From an uncultured delta proteobacterium (lineage in GTDB: Bacteria; Myxococcota_A; Polyangia; Polyangiales; Polyangiaceae), in assembly GCA_903893335.1 (NCBI GenBank), contig CAITLX010000044.1, forward strand, positions 1-8,958: a stretch of 8,958 bases of DNA, given 5' to 3'. The notes beneath the pieces were generated by a model. The model saw nothing but the letters and a program-made list of their open reading frames with translations, did not search any database and was not told where the DNA came from. Positions 1-7,008 of this stretch are shown in pieces. The stretch's first letter is position 1. Each line of letters starts with the position of its first letter. The position numbers were made by a program, and so were the translations under genes.

Positions 1-116
1 GCGGCCTGCGGCTCGACCGCGCTGCGGGTGAAGGCACGGACGCTGTCGCGCAGCAGCCGGTGCTCGGGGGTCGGGTAGCAGCCTTCCTCGGCGAACGCGT
101 AGGGCAGGGTCGTCAT
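1..116 (-). CDS. Acyl-CoA dehydrogenase, N-terminal fragment (runs off the window)
   Basis: Only the first 38 codons are present; the gene continues beyond position 1. The visible residues include PTPEHRLLRDSVRAFTRSAV, which fits the first helix of the acyl-CoA dehydrogenase N-terminal domain (an LRxxVRxF pattern before the acyl-binding helices). The family is FAD-dependent and performs alpha,beta-dehydrogenation of acyl-CoA thioesters, as in beta-oxidation or branched-chain amino acid breakdown. The catalytic Glu and FAD contacts lie outside the window, so substrate class cannot be judged. The start is well bounded: an in-frame TAA lies five codons upstream with no other start codon between. 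No Shine-Dalgarno sequence is visible; that space is filled by a perfect hairpin. The gene lies 56 bases downstream of a FabG-like reductase on the same strand, probably in the same transcript. With so short a fragment, the family call is likely but not certain. Confidence 0.72.
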   Translation of the reverse strand, partial: MTTLPYAFAEEGCYPTPEHRLLRDSVRAFTRSAVEPQA

Positions 117-117
117 G

Positions 118-146
118 GGGCGCGCAGCTTACGCCGCTGCGCGCCC
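118..146 (-). promoter_or_regulatory. 11-bp perfect hairpin abutting the acyl-CoA dehydrogenase start codon
   Basis: Arms at 118-128 and 136-146 are exact reverse complements (GGGCGCGCAGC and GCTGCGCGCCC on the plus strand) with a 7-base loop. On the minus strand the 3' arm ends one base before the ATG at 116-114, so the stem occupies the place where a ribosome binding site should be. There is no T-run after it, which argues against an ordinary intrinsic terminator. It could act as a translational gate, an mRNA processing or stability element, or a factor-assisted attenuator between the two genes. The structure is seen directly; the function is inference. Confidence 0.55.
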
Positions 147-172
147 GCTGGCGACGGCCTCGACCGCGCTCG

Positions 173-919
<747 letters not shown>

Positions 920-1035
920 CGCTCGCTCCTCGGTGGGCCGCCCGTGGCGGCTGGCGCGCGCCTCTTACCGCGGAGCGCGCGCGAGCGCACCTGGGGGGCG
1001 TTGCTGGTAACATCGTGACCTCCCGAGGCAGCACC
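920..1035. promoter_or_regulatory. Divergent intergenic region between the reductase and the lipoprotein gene
   Basis: This 116-base gap must hold the promoters for both the leftward reductase/dehydrogenase pair and the rightward four-gene cluster, unless leftward transcription starts inside the lipoprotein gene. A small perfect inverted repeat, GCCGCC-CGT-GGCGGC, sits at 937-951 and would lie in the reductase leader; in DNA this GC-rich it may be chance. TAACAT at 1008-1013 resembles a -10 box for the rightward genes, but I see no matching -35. Ribosome binding sites are visible at both ends: GAGGAG on the minus strand near 926-931 and GAGG at 1025-1028 on the plus strand. Confidence 0.4.
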
Positions 1036-1746
1036 ATGACATCCCCCCACGCTTCGCTCGTGTCCCTCCTCGTCGCCCTGAGCCTCGCCGCATGCGGCAG
1101 CGGGCGCGGCGCCGACGATCTCTTCGGAGGCAGCCCGCCCACCGACGACGCAGGCGGCGCAGCGGGCACCGGAGGCTCGGCCGGCGGCGACGGCGGAGTC
1201 GCCGACGCAGACGCAGGCGGCGCGGGCGGCGGCGGTGGGAGCGCGGGAGCCTCCGGCGGAGGCGGAGCGGCTGGGTCGGGCGGCGGGGCAGGCGTGGGCG
1301 GGTCGGGTGGCGGCGGCGGCGCCGCCGGGACCGGCGGGGCGGGAGGCGCGGGCGGTGGACCGGTCGACCCGAACGCCGGCGTGATGTCGTGCGGCACGAC
1401 CTCGCCGAAGACCTGCCACCTCGACGCAGGCGAGCAGTGCTGCGTCATCGACCCCGGCCTCGACTACTGCGCGCCCGTCGGTACGCAATGCGAATGCGCC
1501 GGCGGCCCGAACGCCTGCACCACGCTGATCCCGAGCGTGTGCGACGGCCCCGAGGACTGCCCCGGCGGACAGCTCTGCTGCGGCAACCTCGACAACTACG
1601 GCTACTTCGAGATCGTGTGCGCGGACGCCTGCGATCCTCAGACGGCTCGCGAGGTCTGCCACCCCGGCGGACAGGCCTGCGCGGACCCGCAGCAGGCGTG
1701 CGGGCAGAGCCAGTACCTGCCGGCCAATCTCAACCGCTGCAACTGA
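1036..1746 (+). CDS. Secreted Cys-rich lipoprotein with Gly/Ala-rich linker
   Basis: This 236-residue protein has three parts. Residues 1-20 form a lipoprotein signal peptide ending in the lipobox LSLAAC, with Cys20 as the lipidated residue; the +2 residue is Ser, so there is no Asp inner-membrane retention signal and outer-membrane anchoring is plausible. Residues 39-108 are a low-complexity Gly/Ala/Ser linker. Residues 119-235 form a domain with 18 cysteines, including CC pairs at 135-136 and 181-182, which probably makes disulfides outside the cytoplasm. The ATG at 1036 is preferred over a GTG at 1015 because GAGG lies seven bases upstream of it and the signal peptide then has the normal length. 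No catalytic motif is seen. The architecture is common among cell-surface proteins of Polyangiales. It is the first gene of a four-gene co-directional cluster, 23 bases before the TMTC-like gene. Specific function is unknown. Confidence 0.85.
   Translation: MTSPHASLVSLLVALSLAACGSGRGADDLFGGSPPTDDAGGAAGTGGSAGGDGGVADADAGGAGGGGGSAGASGGGGAAGSGGGAGVGGSGGGGGAAGTGGAGGAGGGPVDPNAGVMSCGTTSPKTCHLDAGEQCCVIDPGLDYCAPVGTQCECAGGPNACTTLIPSVCDGPEDCPGGQLCCGNLDNYGYFEIVCADACDPQTAREVCHPGGQACADPQQACGQSQYLPANLNRCN
1150..1359 (+). repeat. Low-complexity GGC/GCG-rich tract encoding the Gly/Ala linker
   Basis: About 210 bases of imperfect Gly, Ala and Ser codons (GGX, GCX, TCX) encode residues 39-108 of the lipoprotein. 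There is no fixed repeat unit, only recurring groups such as GGAAG, GGSGG and GGAGG. The linker probably acts as a flexible spacer lifting the Cys-rich domain off the membrane. The tract leaves long proline-rich reading frames open on the opposite strand, which are not genes. Length variation between strains by slippage or recombination is plausible. Confidence 0.8.
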
Positions 1747-1769
1747 CGCCGCGCGGGCGGCGCGAGACG

Positions 1770-3494
1770 ATGCGAAGCCGTCTGCCCGAACGAAGCGCCG
1801 TCGTCGGCGTCTCGCTGGCCTTCGCCGCCGCGGTCGTGGCGGCGTTCCGCGGGACGTTCGCCAACGGCGCGGTGTGGGACGACAAGTTCCTCACGATCGA
1901 CAACCCGTACCTCGCGCCCGGCAAGCTCGCCGCTCTCTTCACCCACGACCTCTGGACGGCGTCGGCCAGCCACGAGCAGAGCAGCTTCTACCGGCCGCTG
2001 CCGATGCTCGACTTCGCCCTCGACCGCGCCGCGTTCGGCAACGTGCCGGCTGGCTACCACGCGGGCAACCTCGCGCTGCACCTCGGCGTCGCCGCCGCGC
2101 TCGCGTGGCTGGTCGTGAGCGTGCTCGATCGCGAAGAGGCCCCGCGCGCGTACGGGTTCGGCGCGGGCGCGCTCGCCGCGCTCGCCTTCGCGCTCGCGCC
2201 GGTCAACGCCGAGCCGGTGCTCTGGATCTCGGGGCGCTTCGATCTGCTCGCGGCGCTCTTCGCGCTGCTCGCCTTGCTCGCGCACCGCGGCGAGGGGCGC
2301 GCCGCTGCCCCGCTCGCGACGCTCGCGTTCGGCGCCGCGCTGCTCTGCAAGGAGAGCGCCGTCGCGGTGCCCGTGCTGCTCGCGCTCGACGACGCCATCG
2401 TGCTCGAGCGCCCGCTTCGCGCCGCGCGCGCGAAGTACGCGGCGATGGCGGCCGTGCTCGTCGCGGTCGTCGCCGTGCGCAGCGCCGTCGGCGTCGCACC
2501 GAGCGACGTCGCGGCCGGCCCGTGGGGGCTGCTCGCGTCGTACGCGTTCCTGCTCTCGACCTTCGCGCGGCTCGTCGCGTGGCCCGTCGGCCTCGACACG
2601 TTCCACCCCTACGCCGCCCCCTCGTCCGGGGCGACGCTCGCCACGCTCGCCGCCGCCGCGGCGCTCGTCGCGGCGCTGGTGCTCGCCGTGCGCCGCGCGA
2701 AGGAGTCGGTCACGTGGCGCGCGACGCTCTTCGGCTTCGCCTGGTTCCTCGTCGCGCTCGCGCCGGCGGCGACGACGGGGCCGAACCTCGGCATCGTCGG
2801 CGACCGCTACGCGTACCTCCCCGCCGCCGGCCTCGCGGTCGCGCTCGCCGCGTGGCTCGAGCGCGCCGTCGCCTGGATCGCGGCCTCCCCGCGCTCGCGC
2901 GCGCTCGGCCCCGCGCTCGCGTGCCTCGCGCTGCTCGGCGCCTTCTCGCGGCGTGTCGCGGCGCGCACCCTCGATTTCCGCGACGACCGCGCGCTCTACG
3001 AGGCCTCGCTGCGCACCCACCCCGACGGCGTGCACGCGCTCACCGGGCTCGGCGCGCTGGCCGCCGAGCAGAAGCGGCTCGACGAGGCCGACGCGCTCCT
3101 CGCCCGCGCGCTCGCCCGCGAGCCGGGCAACTGGCGCGCGCTGAGCGCGCTCTGCTACGTGCGCCTGCACCAGAACCGCCTGCTCGACGGCGAGGCAGCG
3201 TGCGTGCAGAGCGGCGCGGTCAACGGGTCGAACCCGCGCGTCTGGGTCAACCTCGCGACGCTCTACGTGCGCCGGCGCGCGTGGGACAAGGCGCTCGCCG
3301 CCGCCGAGCACGCGCTCGCGGTGCGCCCCGTGTACGCCGAGGCGCGCTACCTCGCCGCCGTGAGCCTCGCGAACCTCGGGCGCCTGCCCGAGGCCGCCGC
3401 CGAGTTGCACGAGGCGCTCGCGGTGGACCCGAAGCACGCGGGGGCGAACGATCTGGCCAAACAGCTCGAGAGGTTTCGCGCGGTGCGGCAGTAG
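1770..3494 (+). CDS. TMTC-like multi-pass membrane protein with C-terminal TPRs (candidate GT-C glycosyltransferase)
   Basis: This 574-residue protein begins with one hydrophobic segment (about 9-28), then an extracytoplasmic loop with WDD at 36-38 and DN at 44-45, the expected site of the catalytic acidic residue in GT-C glycosyltransferases. The following YRPLPMLDFALD (74-85) and YHAGNLALHL (96-105) segments are characteristic of the TMTC/PMT-like family. About ten more hydrophobic helices follow up to residue 396, with conserved-looking loops ISGRFD (153-158), CKES (193-196) and GDRYAYLP (344-351). Residues about 403-560 are tetratricopeptide-like helical pairs, for example the stretches starting ALTGLGALAAEQ and VWVNLATLYV. 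Eukaryotic TMTC proteins O-mannosylate secretory proteins; bacterial homologues are largely uncharacterised. By analogy it would move a sugar from a polyprenyl-phosphate donor onto an exported protein. It sits 23 bases after the lipoprotein gene and 27 before the LanM-like gene. The ATG has only a weak GAG upstream. Confidence 0.8.
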   Translation: MRSRLPERSAVVGVSLAFAAAVVAAFRGTFANGAVWDDKFLTIDNPYLAPGKLAALFTHDLWTASASHEQSSFYRPLPMLDFALDRAAFGNVPAGYHAGNLALHLGVAAALAWLVVSVLDREEAPRAYGFGAGALAALAFALAPVNAEPVLWISGRFDLLAALFALLALLAHRGEGRAAAPLATLAFGAALLCKESAVAVPVLLALDDAIVLERPLRAARAKYAAMAAVLVAVVAVRSAVGVAPSDVAAGPWGLLASYAFLLSTFARLVAWPVGLDTFHPYAAPSSGATLATLAAAAALVAALVLAVRRAKESVTWRATLFGFAWFLVALAPAATTGPNLGIVGDRYAYLPAAGLAVALAAWLERAVAWIAASPRSRALGPALACLALLGAFSRRVAARTLDFRDDRALYEASLRTHPDGVHALTGLGALAAEQKRLDEADALLARALAREPGNWRALSALCYVRLHQNRLLDGEAACVQSGAVNGSNPRVWVNLATLYVRRRAWDKALAAAEHALAVRPVYAEARYLAAVSLANLGRLPEAAAELHEALAVDPKHAGANDLAKQLERFRAVRQ

Positions 3495-3521
3495 GGCGCG
3501 CGGCGCTAGACTCGCGGACGC

Positions 3522-4709
3522 ATGCGCCTCCCCCACGCGCCTCTCGGCGACTCCCACAACTTCGGACGACGGGTCGAGCTGCGCGGCGATCGCGTGCACA
3601 AGCCGCGCACGCTCGCCTGGGAGCGGCTCGTGCTGTCGCCCGCGAGCCCGCTGCGACGACTGCTCGCCGAGCTCGCCGCAGAGAGCGCGCTCGGCGAGGG
3701 CGCGTTCGCGTTCCTGCCGAGCCTTCGCTTCTGGCCGCGCGGGCGACTCGGAGGCGAGGTCGAGCGCCTCGCGCTCGCGCCGCTCGGCAGGCTCGGGCGC
3801 GAGGGGCGGCGCGACCTGGCGCGCGTCGTCGGCCGCTCGCTCGCGCTCTGGAGCTGGCTCGGCGTGTCGGACCTTCACTGGGAGAACCTCGCGCTCGGGC
3901 GCGACGCGCGCGGTGGCCTGGTGTTCGGCCCGCTCGACGTCGAGCTGATCCTCGGAGACCTCGGCTCGCCGACCGAGACGAAGCTGCTGCCCGACGCCGA
4001 CCCGGAGTACGCCGAGGTGTGCCGGCACGCGTGCGGCGTGCGGCGCGCGCTGCCGTGGCTCGGCAAGCCCGTCGACGCGGGCGATCTCCTCGCGATGGCG
4101 CGCGCGTACCTCGAGGTGCTCGCGCTGCTCGATCGCCACGCGACGCGCGTCGCGCGCACCCTCGCCGCGGTGCCCGGCCTGCGCGAGGCGCCGATCCGCG
4201 TCTGCCTGCGCGGCACGGGCGACTACGTGCTCGCGCGCGACGAGCCCGTCTGGCCGCCGCTGCTCGACGCGGAGGCCGAGCAGATGGCGCGCGGCGACAT
4301 CCCCTACTTCTTCCGGCTCTACGGGCGTCCGGGCATCCTCTGGTTCGGCGATCGCGCGCTGCGCACGACGCGCCGGCTCCCGATGACGGGCGACGCGCCC
4401 GAGCGCGAGCCGCTGCTGCACCTGGCGCGTGGGCTGCGTTCGCCGCGGCGGCGGCGGCTGCGCGAGGAGGGGCTCTTCACCGTGATCGGCGCGTTCGACC
4501 ACGACGCGCTCGCGGGGCGGCACGCCGAGGGCGATCTCGCGATCGCGTTCGGCGCGCGCACGATCGCCGCCACGCTCCCCTCGGGCGAGACGCTCGAGGT
4601 GCGGCGCGATCTCGGCGCGTACGTCGGCAGCGTCTACCTGCCCTGCCGCTGCGGCGAGGTGCGCTCGCCGCTGGTGCCGAGCGTCACGCGCTGCGTGGCC
4701 TCTCCCTGA
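3522..4709 (+). CDS. Stand-alone compact LanM-type dehydratase (DUF4135-like), no cyclase domain
   Basis: This 395-residue protein keeps, in order, the hallmark motifs of the LanM dehydratase domain of class II lanthipeptide synthetases: GDSHNFGR (9-16), VHKPR (25-29, Lys27), DLHWEN (117-122), LDVEL (138-142, Asp139/Glu141), Arg226 and Thr232 in an RxxxxxT pattern, and GDIPYF (258-263). From memory these correspond to CylM Asp252/His254, Lys274, Asp347/His349/Asn352, Asp364/Glu366, Arg506/Thr512 and the GDIPYF motif. The known family phosphorylates Ser/Thr with ATP and then eliminates phosphate to give dehydroamino acids, using a lipid-kinase-like fold. Full LanM enzymes are about 900-1100 residues, with a long N-terminal part and a C-terminal LanC cyclase. 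Here both are missing; the C-terminus has only a CxC (375-377) and no CHG zinc motif. A TAG five codons upstream of the ATG, with no start codon between, fixes the short N-terminus. No precursor peptide is recognisable nearby. The substrate is unknown, and a kinase-only role is possible. Confidence 0.78.
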   Translation: MRLPHAPLGDSHNFGRRVELRGDRVHKPRTLAWERLVLSPASPLRRLLAELAAESALGEGAFAFLPSLRFWPRGRLGGEVERLALAPLGRLGREGRRDLARVVGRSLALWSWLGVSDLHWENLALGRDARGGLVFGPLDVELILGDLGSPTETKLLPDADPEYAEVCRHACGVRRALPWLGKPVDAGDLLAMARAYLEVLALLDRHATRVARTLAAVPGLREAPIRVCLRGTGDYVLARDEPVWPPLLDAEAEQMARGDIPYFFRLYGRPGILWFGDRALRTTRRLPMTGDAPEREPLLHLARGLRSPRRRRLREEGLFTVIGAFDHDALAGRHAEGDLAIAFGARTIAATLPSGETLEVRRDLGAYVGSVYLPCRCGEVRSPLVPSVTRCVASP

Positions 4710-4746
4710 CCCGTGCGCGCCGCGGGGAGCCGTGGTACCGGGCGGC

Positions 4747-5439
4747 ATGGTGAGCGCCGACCCCTGCCCCACCTGCCGACGCCCTGCGGTCGCTTGCGTG
4801 TGCGACCGCGTCGTCACGTTCGACCTGACGCGGCGCGTGCTCATCTTGCAGCACCCGCAGGAGCAGGACGAGCTGCTCGGCACCGCGCAGCTCGTGGCCG
4901 CGTGCCTGCCGCAGGCGCAGATCGTGGTCGGCCTGAGCTGGCGCAACCTCGCGCACGCGCTCGGGCAGGACGAGGTCGACACCAAGCGCTGGGCCGTGTT
5001 GTTCCCCGATCGCGAGGCGCCCGGCCCGCAGGTGGCCACGCGCGGCGGCGGCGTGCTCGACCCCAGCTCGCTCGAGGGCATCGTCGTGCTCGACGGCACC
5101 TGGTCGAAGGCCAAGACGCTCTGGTGGCGCAACCCCTGGCTCGCCAAGCTCAGCCGCATGACGCTCAAGCCCGCGCAGCCGTCGATCTACGGCCGGCTGC
5201 GCGCCGAGCCGCGGCGCGACTACGTCTCGACGCTCGAGTCGGTCGCCCACGCGCTGACGCTGTGCGGCGAGCCGCCTGCGATCGAGGCCGGTTTGCTGCG
5301 CGTGTTCCGCACGCTGGTGCAGCGCGTGCGCGACGCCAACCTCTCGGTCGAGGCGCGCAGGCTGCCGCGCAAGCCGCGCCCGAAGCACGGCCCGAGGCCT
5401 CCCGCTCTGCCGAGCGTGCCCGAGGGCGACGGGGAGTAG
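4747..5439 (+). CDS. DTW-domain protein, tRNA-uridine aminocarboxypropyltransferase
   Basis: This 230-residue protein belongs to the DTW (TDD) family. The N-terminus has four cysteines in a CxxC...CxC arrangement (7, 10, 17, 19), a likely metal site. LILQHPQE (32-39) and DGTWSKAKTLW (116-126) are the family's core motifs, the latter being the DTW signature with Gly inserted as D-G-T-W. Members transfer the 3-amino-3-carboxypropyl group of S-adenosylmethionine to uridine in tRNA (acp3U; TapT in E. coli, DTWD1/2 in animals). The C-terminal 25-30 residues are basic and proline-rich, perhaps aiding RNA binding. A GTG at 4732 in the same frame could add five residues, but the GGGGAG before it is only two bases away, so ATG at 4747 is preferred with some doubt. 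It is the last gene of the four-gene cluster; its link to the other three is not obvious. Confidence 0.88.
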   Translation: MVSADPCPTCRRPAVACVCDRVVTFDLTRRVLILQHPQEQDELLGTAQLVAACLPQAQIVVGLSWRNLAHALGQDEVDTKRWAVLFPDREAPGPQVATRGGGVLDPSSLEGIVVLDGTWSKAKTLWWRNPWLAKLSRMTLKPAQPSIYGRLRAEPRRDYVSTLESVAHALTLCGEPPAIEAGLLRVFRTLVQRVRDANLSVEARRLPRKPRPKHGPRPPALPSVPEGDGE

Positions 5440-5461
5440 GCGCGCCGGCACGCGCTCGCGC
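5440..5461. terminator. Short convergent gap, possible weak bidirectional hairpin
   Basis: The DTW gene and the family 5 hydrolase gene converge with 22 bases between their stop codons. GCGCG at 5440-5444 can pair with CGCGC at 5451-5455 around a 6-base loop. There is no T-tract on either strand, so it is at best a poor intrinsic terminator; factor-dependent termination is equally possible. Confidence 0.25.
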
Positions 5462-6961
5462 TCACTTCGGCGCGACCCGCACCGTGCGCTCGCTCGCCGA
5501 CGCATCGAGCGTGAGGCTCACGATCTCGCGCTCGGCGTCCCACGACGACACCACGCCGCCCGCGGGCTCGGGCGTGACCGAGAGCTGCCAGCCATTCGGG
5601 TAGTGGCGCTTGGCCGGGACGTAGATCTCGGTCGCGCCCGTGACGCCGTCGCGCGGCCGCACGACGAGCTCGAACAGGCGCGTGGCGGGGTCGTACGACC
5701 AGCGCACCGGCTCGCCGGCGACGCGGCGCGGGTAGGGGCGCACGACGACGTCGGCGCTCGGGTTGTCGGCGCCGGTCGCGCCGTCGAAGAGGCCCCAGCC
5801 CTTGGCGTCCGACGGGTCCCAGCTCCAGTAGGCCCAGCCCGCGTGCGTGCGGTCGGCCATCGCGAGCGTCTCCTCGGCGAAGCGCGTCGCGTCGCCCGCG
5901 CCGAACGCGAGCCCCCACTCGCCGATCACGACCGGCACCGGCCAGCGAGCCGTCTCCTTGGCGCGCTCGGCCTCCCACGCCGCGATGGCGACGTCGGTCT
6001 TGCCGTAGGCGCCGTTGGCCTCGAGCAGCGTCGAGTACAGGTGCGGCCCGTACGCGATGCGCGGCGTGCCCGCGCGCGGGTCGTCGAGCCTCGGTACGAA
6101 CGACGGCGAGCCGTTGCCCGGCGCGGCGTAGCGCGGCTCGAAGAAGATCCAGGTGTCCGGGTCGGCCTCGCGGATGGAGCCGATGACGCGCTGGTAGAAG
6201 GGCGCGAACTTCTGCTCGTCGAAGCGCCTCGACGAGCCGCCGTCGGCCGGCGTCACGCGCAGGAGCGCCTCGGTCAGGTCGAAGTCCGAGCCGGGGAACG
6301 GCTCGTTCATCACGTCGTAGCCGACGACGCCCGGGTGGCCGCGGAAGCGCGCGGCGACGGCCTTCCACGCAGCCGCGTAGTGCCGCTGAAGCTCGGGGTG
6401 CGCGCCGTCGGCTGCCCAGAAGTTGTCGAACGCCGCCTGCACGGCGGGCTGGAGGTAGTTGACCGACCAGGTGCTCTGCAGCTCGAACGATTTGCCGTCG
6501 TCGAACACGGCCCACGCCGGCGCGCCGTCGCAGCAGAACTGCGCGGCGTACACGTCCTGGTGCATGTCGAGCATCACCGAGATGCCCTCGGCGGCGAGCC
6601 AGTCGACGCGCGTGGCCACGCGGTCGAGGTACGCCTCGTCGATCTGCCCAGGCTGCGGCTCGATCGCGTCCCACAGGACGAGCAGCCGCACGAAGTCGAA
6701 GCCCCAGCCCTTCGCGATGCGCGCGGCGTCGGCCTGCGTGAGAGCCGGCAGGTGCTCGGGGCCGACCTTGGCGCGGTTGTCCACGTTGATGCCGTGGAAG
6801 ATCATCGCGCGCCCCTCGGCGTCGGTGATCCAGGGGACGTAGGGCGCGTCGGCCTGCGGCGTCGTCGCGGGCGTCGCGGCCTCGTCGCCGCCGCAGCCGG
6901 CGAGGGCCAGCGACGAGGCGAGGGCGAGGGCGCAGCGACTCTGCTGGCAACGGGTGAGCAT
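5462..6961 (-). CDS. Lipoprotein glycoside hydrolase family 5, endoglycoceramidase-like
   Basis: This 499-residue protein has a signal peptide with lipobox LALAGC (Cys23), so it is probably anchored on the cell surface or in the periplasm. Residues about 40-410 form a (beta/alpha)8 GH5 domain: HGINVDNRAK (56-65), VRLLVLWDAIEP (91-102), LDMHQDVY (131-138), the acid/base Glu220 in NEP (219-221), HLY (307-309) and the nucleophile Glu348 in IGEWG (346-350). DMHQDVY and the 128-residue spacing between the two catalytic Glu residues resemble endoglycoceramidases, which cut the bond between oligosaccharide and ceramide in glycosphingolipids. Residues about 415-499 form a beta-rich C-terminal domain, as in that group. 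Total length is close to the known bacterial enzymes (about 490). The ATG lacks a clear ribosome binding site; a GTG six codons upstream is possible. It follows an SDR gene by 47 bases. The true substrate could instead be another glycolipid or beta-glucan. Confidence 0.87.
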   Translation of the reverse strand: MLTRCQQSRCALALASSLALAGCGGDEAATPATTPQADAPYVPWITDAEGRAMIFHGINVDNRAKVGPEHLPALTQADAARIAKGWGFDFVRLLVLWDAIEPQPGQIDEAYLDRVATRVDWLAAEGISVMLDMHQDVYAAQFCCDGAPAWAVFDDGKSFELQSTWSVNYLQPAVQAAFDNFWAADGAHPELQRHYAAAWKAVAARFRGHPGVVGYDVMNEPFPGSDFDLTEALLRVTPADGGSSRRFDEQKFAPFYQRVIGSIREADPDTWIFFEPRYAAPGNGSPSFVPRLDDPRAGTPRIAYGPHLYSTLLEANGAYGKTDVAIAAWEAERAKETARWPVPVVIGEWGLAFGAGDATRFAEETLAMADRTHAGWAYWSWDPSDAKGWGLFDGATGADNPSADVVVRPYPRRVAGEPVRWSYDPATRLFELVVRPRDGVTGATEIYVPAKRHYPNGWQLSVTPEPAGGVVSSWDAEREIVSLTLDASASERTVRVAPK

Positions 6962-7008
6962 GGGCGAAATGGGTACCACGGAGCGGCGGCGCTCGTGGGC
7001 GCGCGCCG

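Noticed and set aside
1390..1743. The Cys-rich end of the lipoprotein as a lanthipeptide-like substrate of the LanM-like protein
   Set aside because: It is exported by a lipoprotein signal, is large, and has paired cysteines fitting disulfides. It has no leader/core layout, and the LanM-like protein lacks a cyclase and should be cytoplasmic.
1638..5168. A 1176-codon open frame on the minus strand across the plus-strand cluster
   Set aside because: Its translation is a monotonous mix of Arg, Ala, Glu and Gly with no domain, and it lies opposite four well-supported genes. It stays open because stop codons are rare in that frame at this GC content.
4880..5440. Plus-strand Arg-rich frame overlapping the DTW gene
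   Set aside because: It is out of frame with the DTW protein, which has clear family motifs; the overlap is only a GC-driven open frame.
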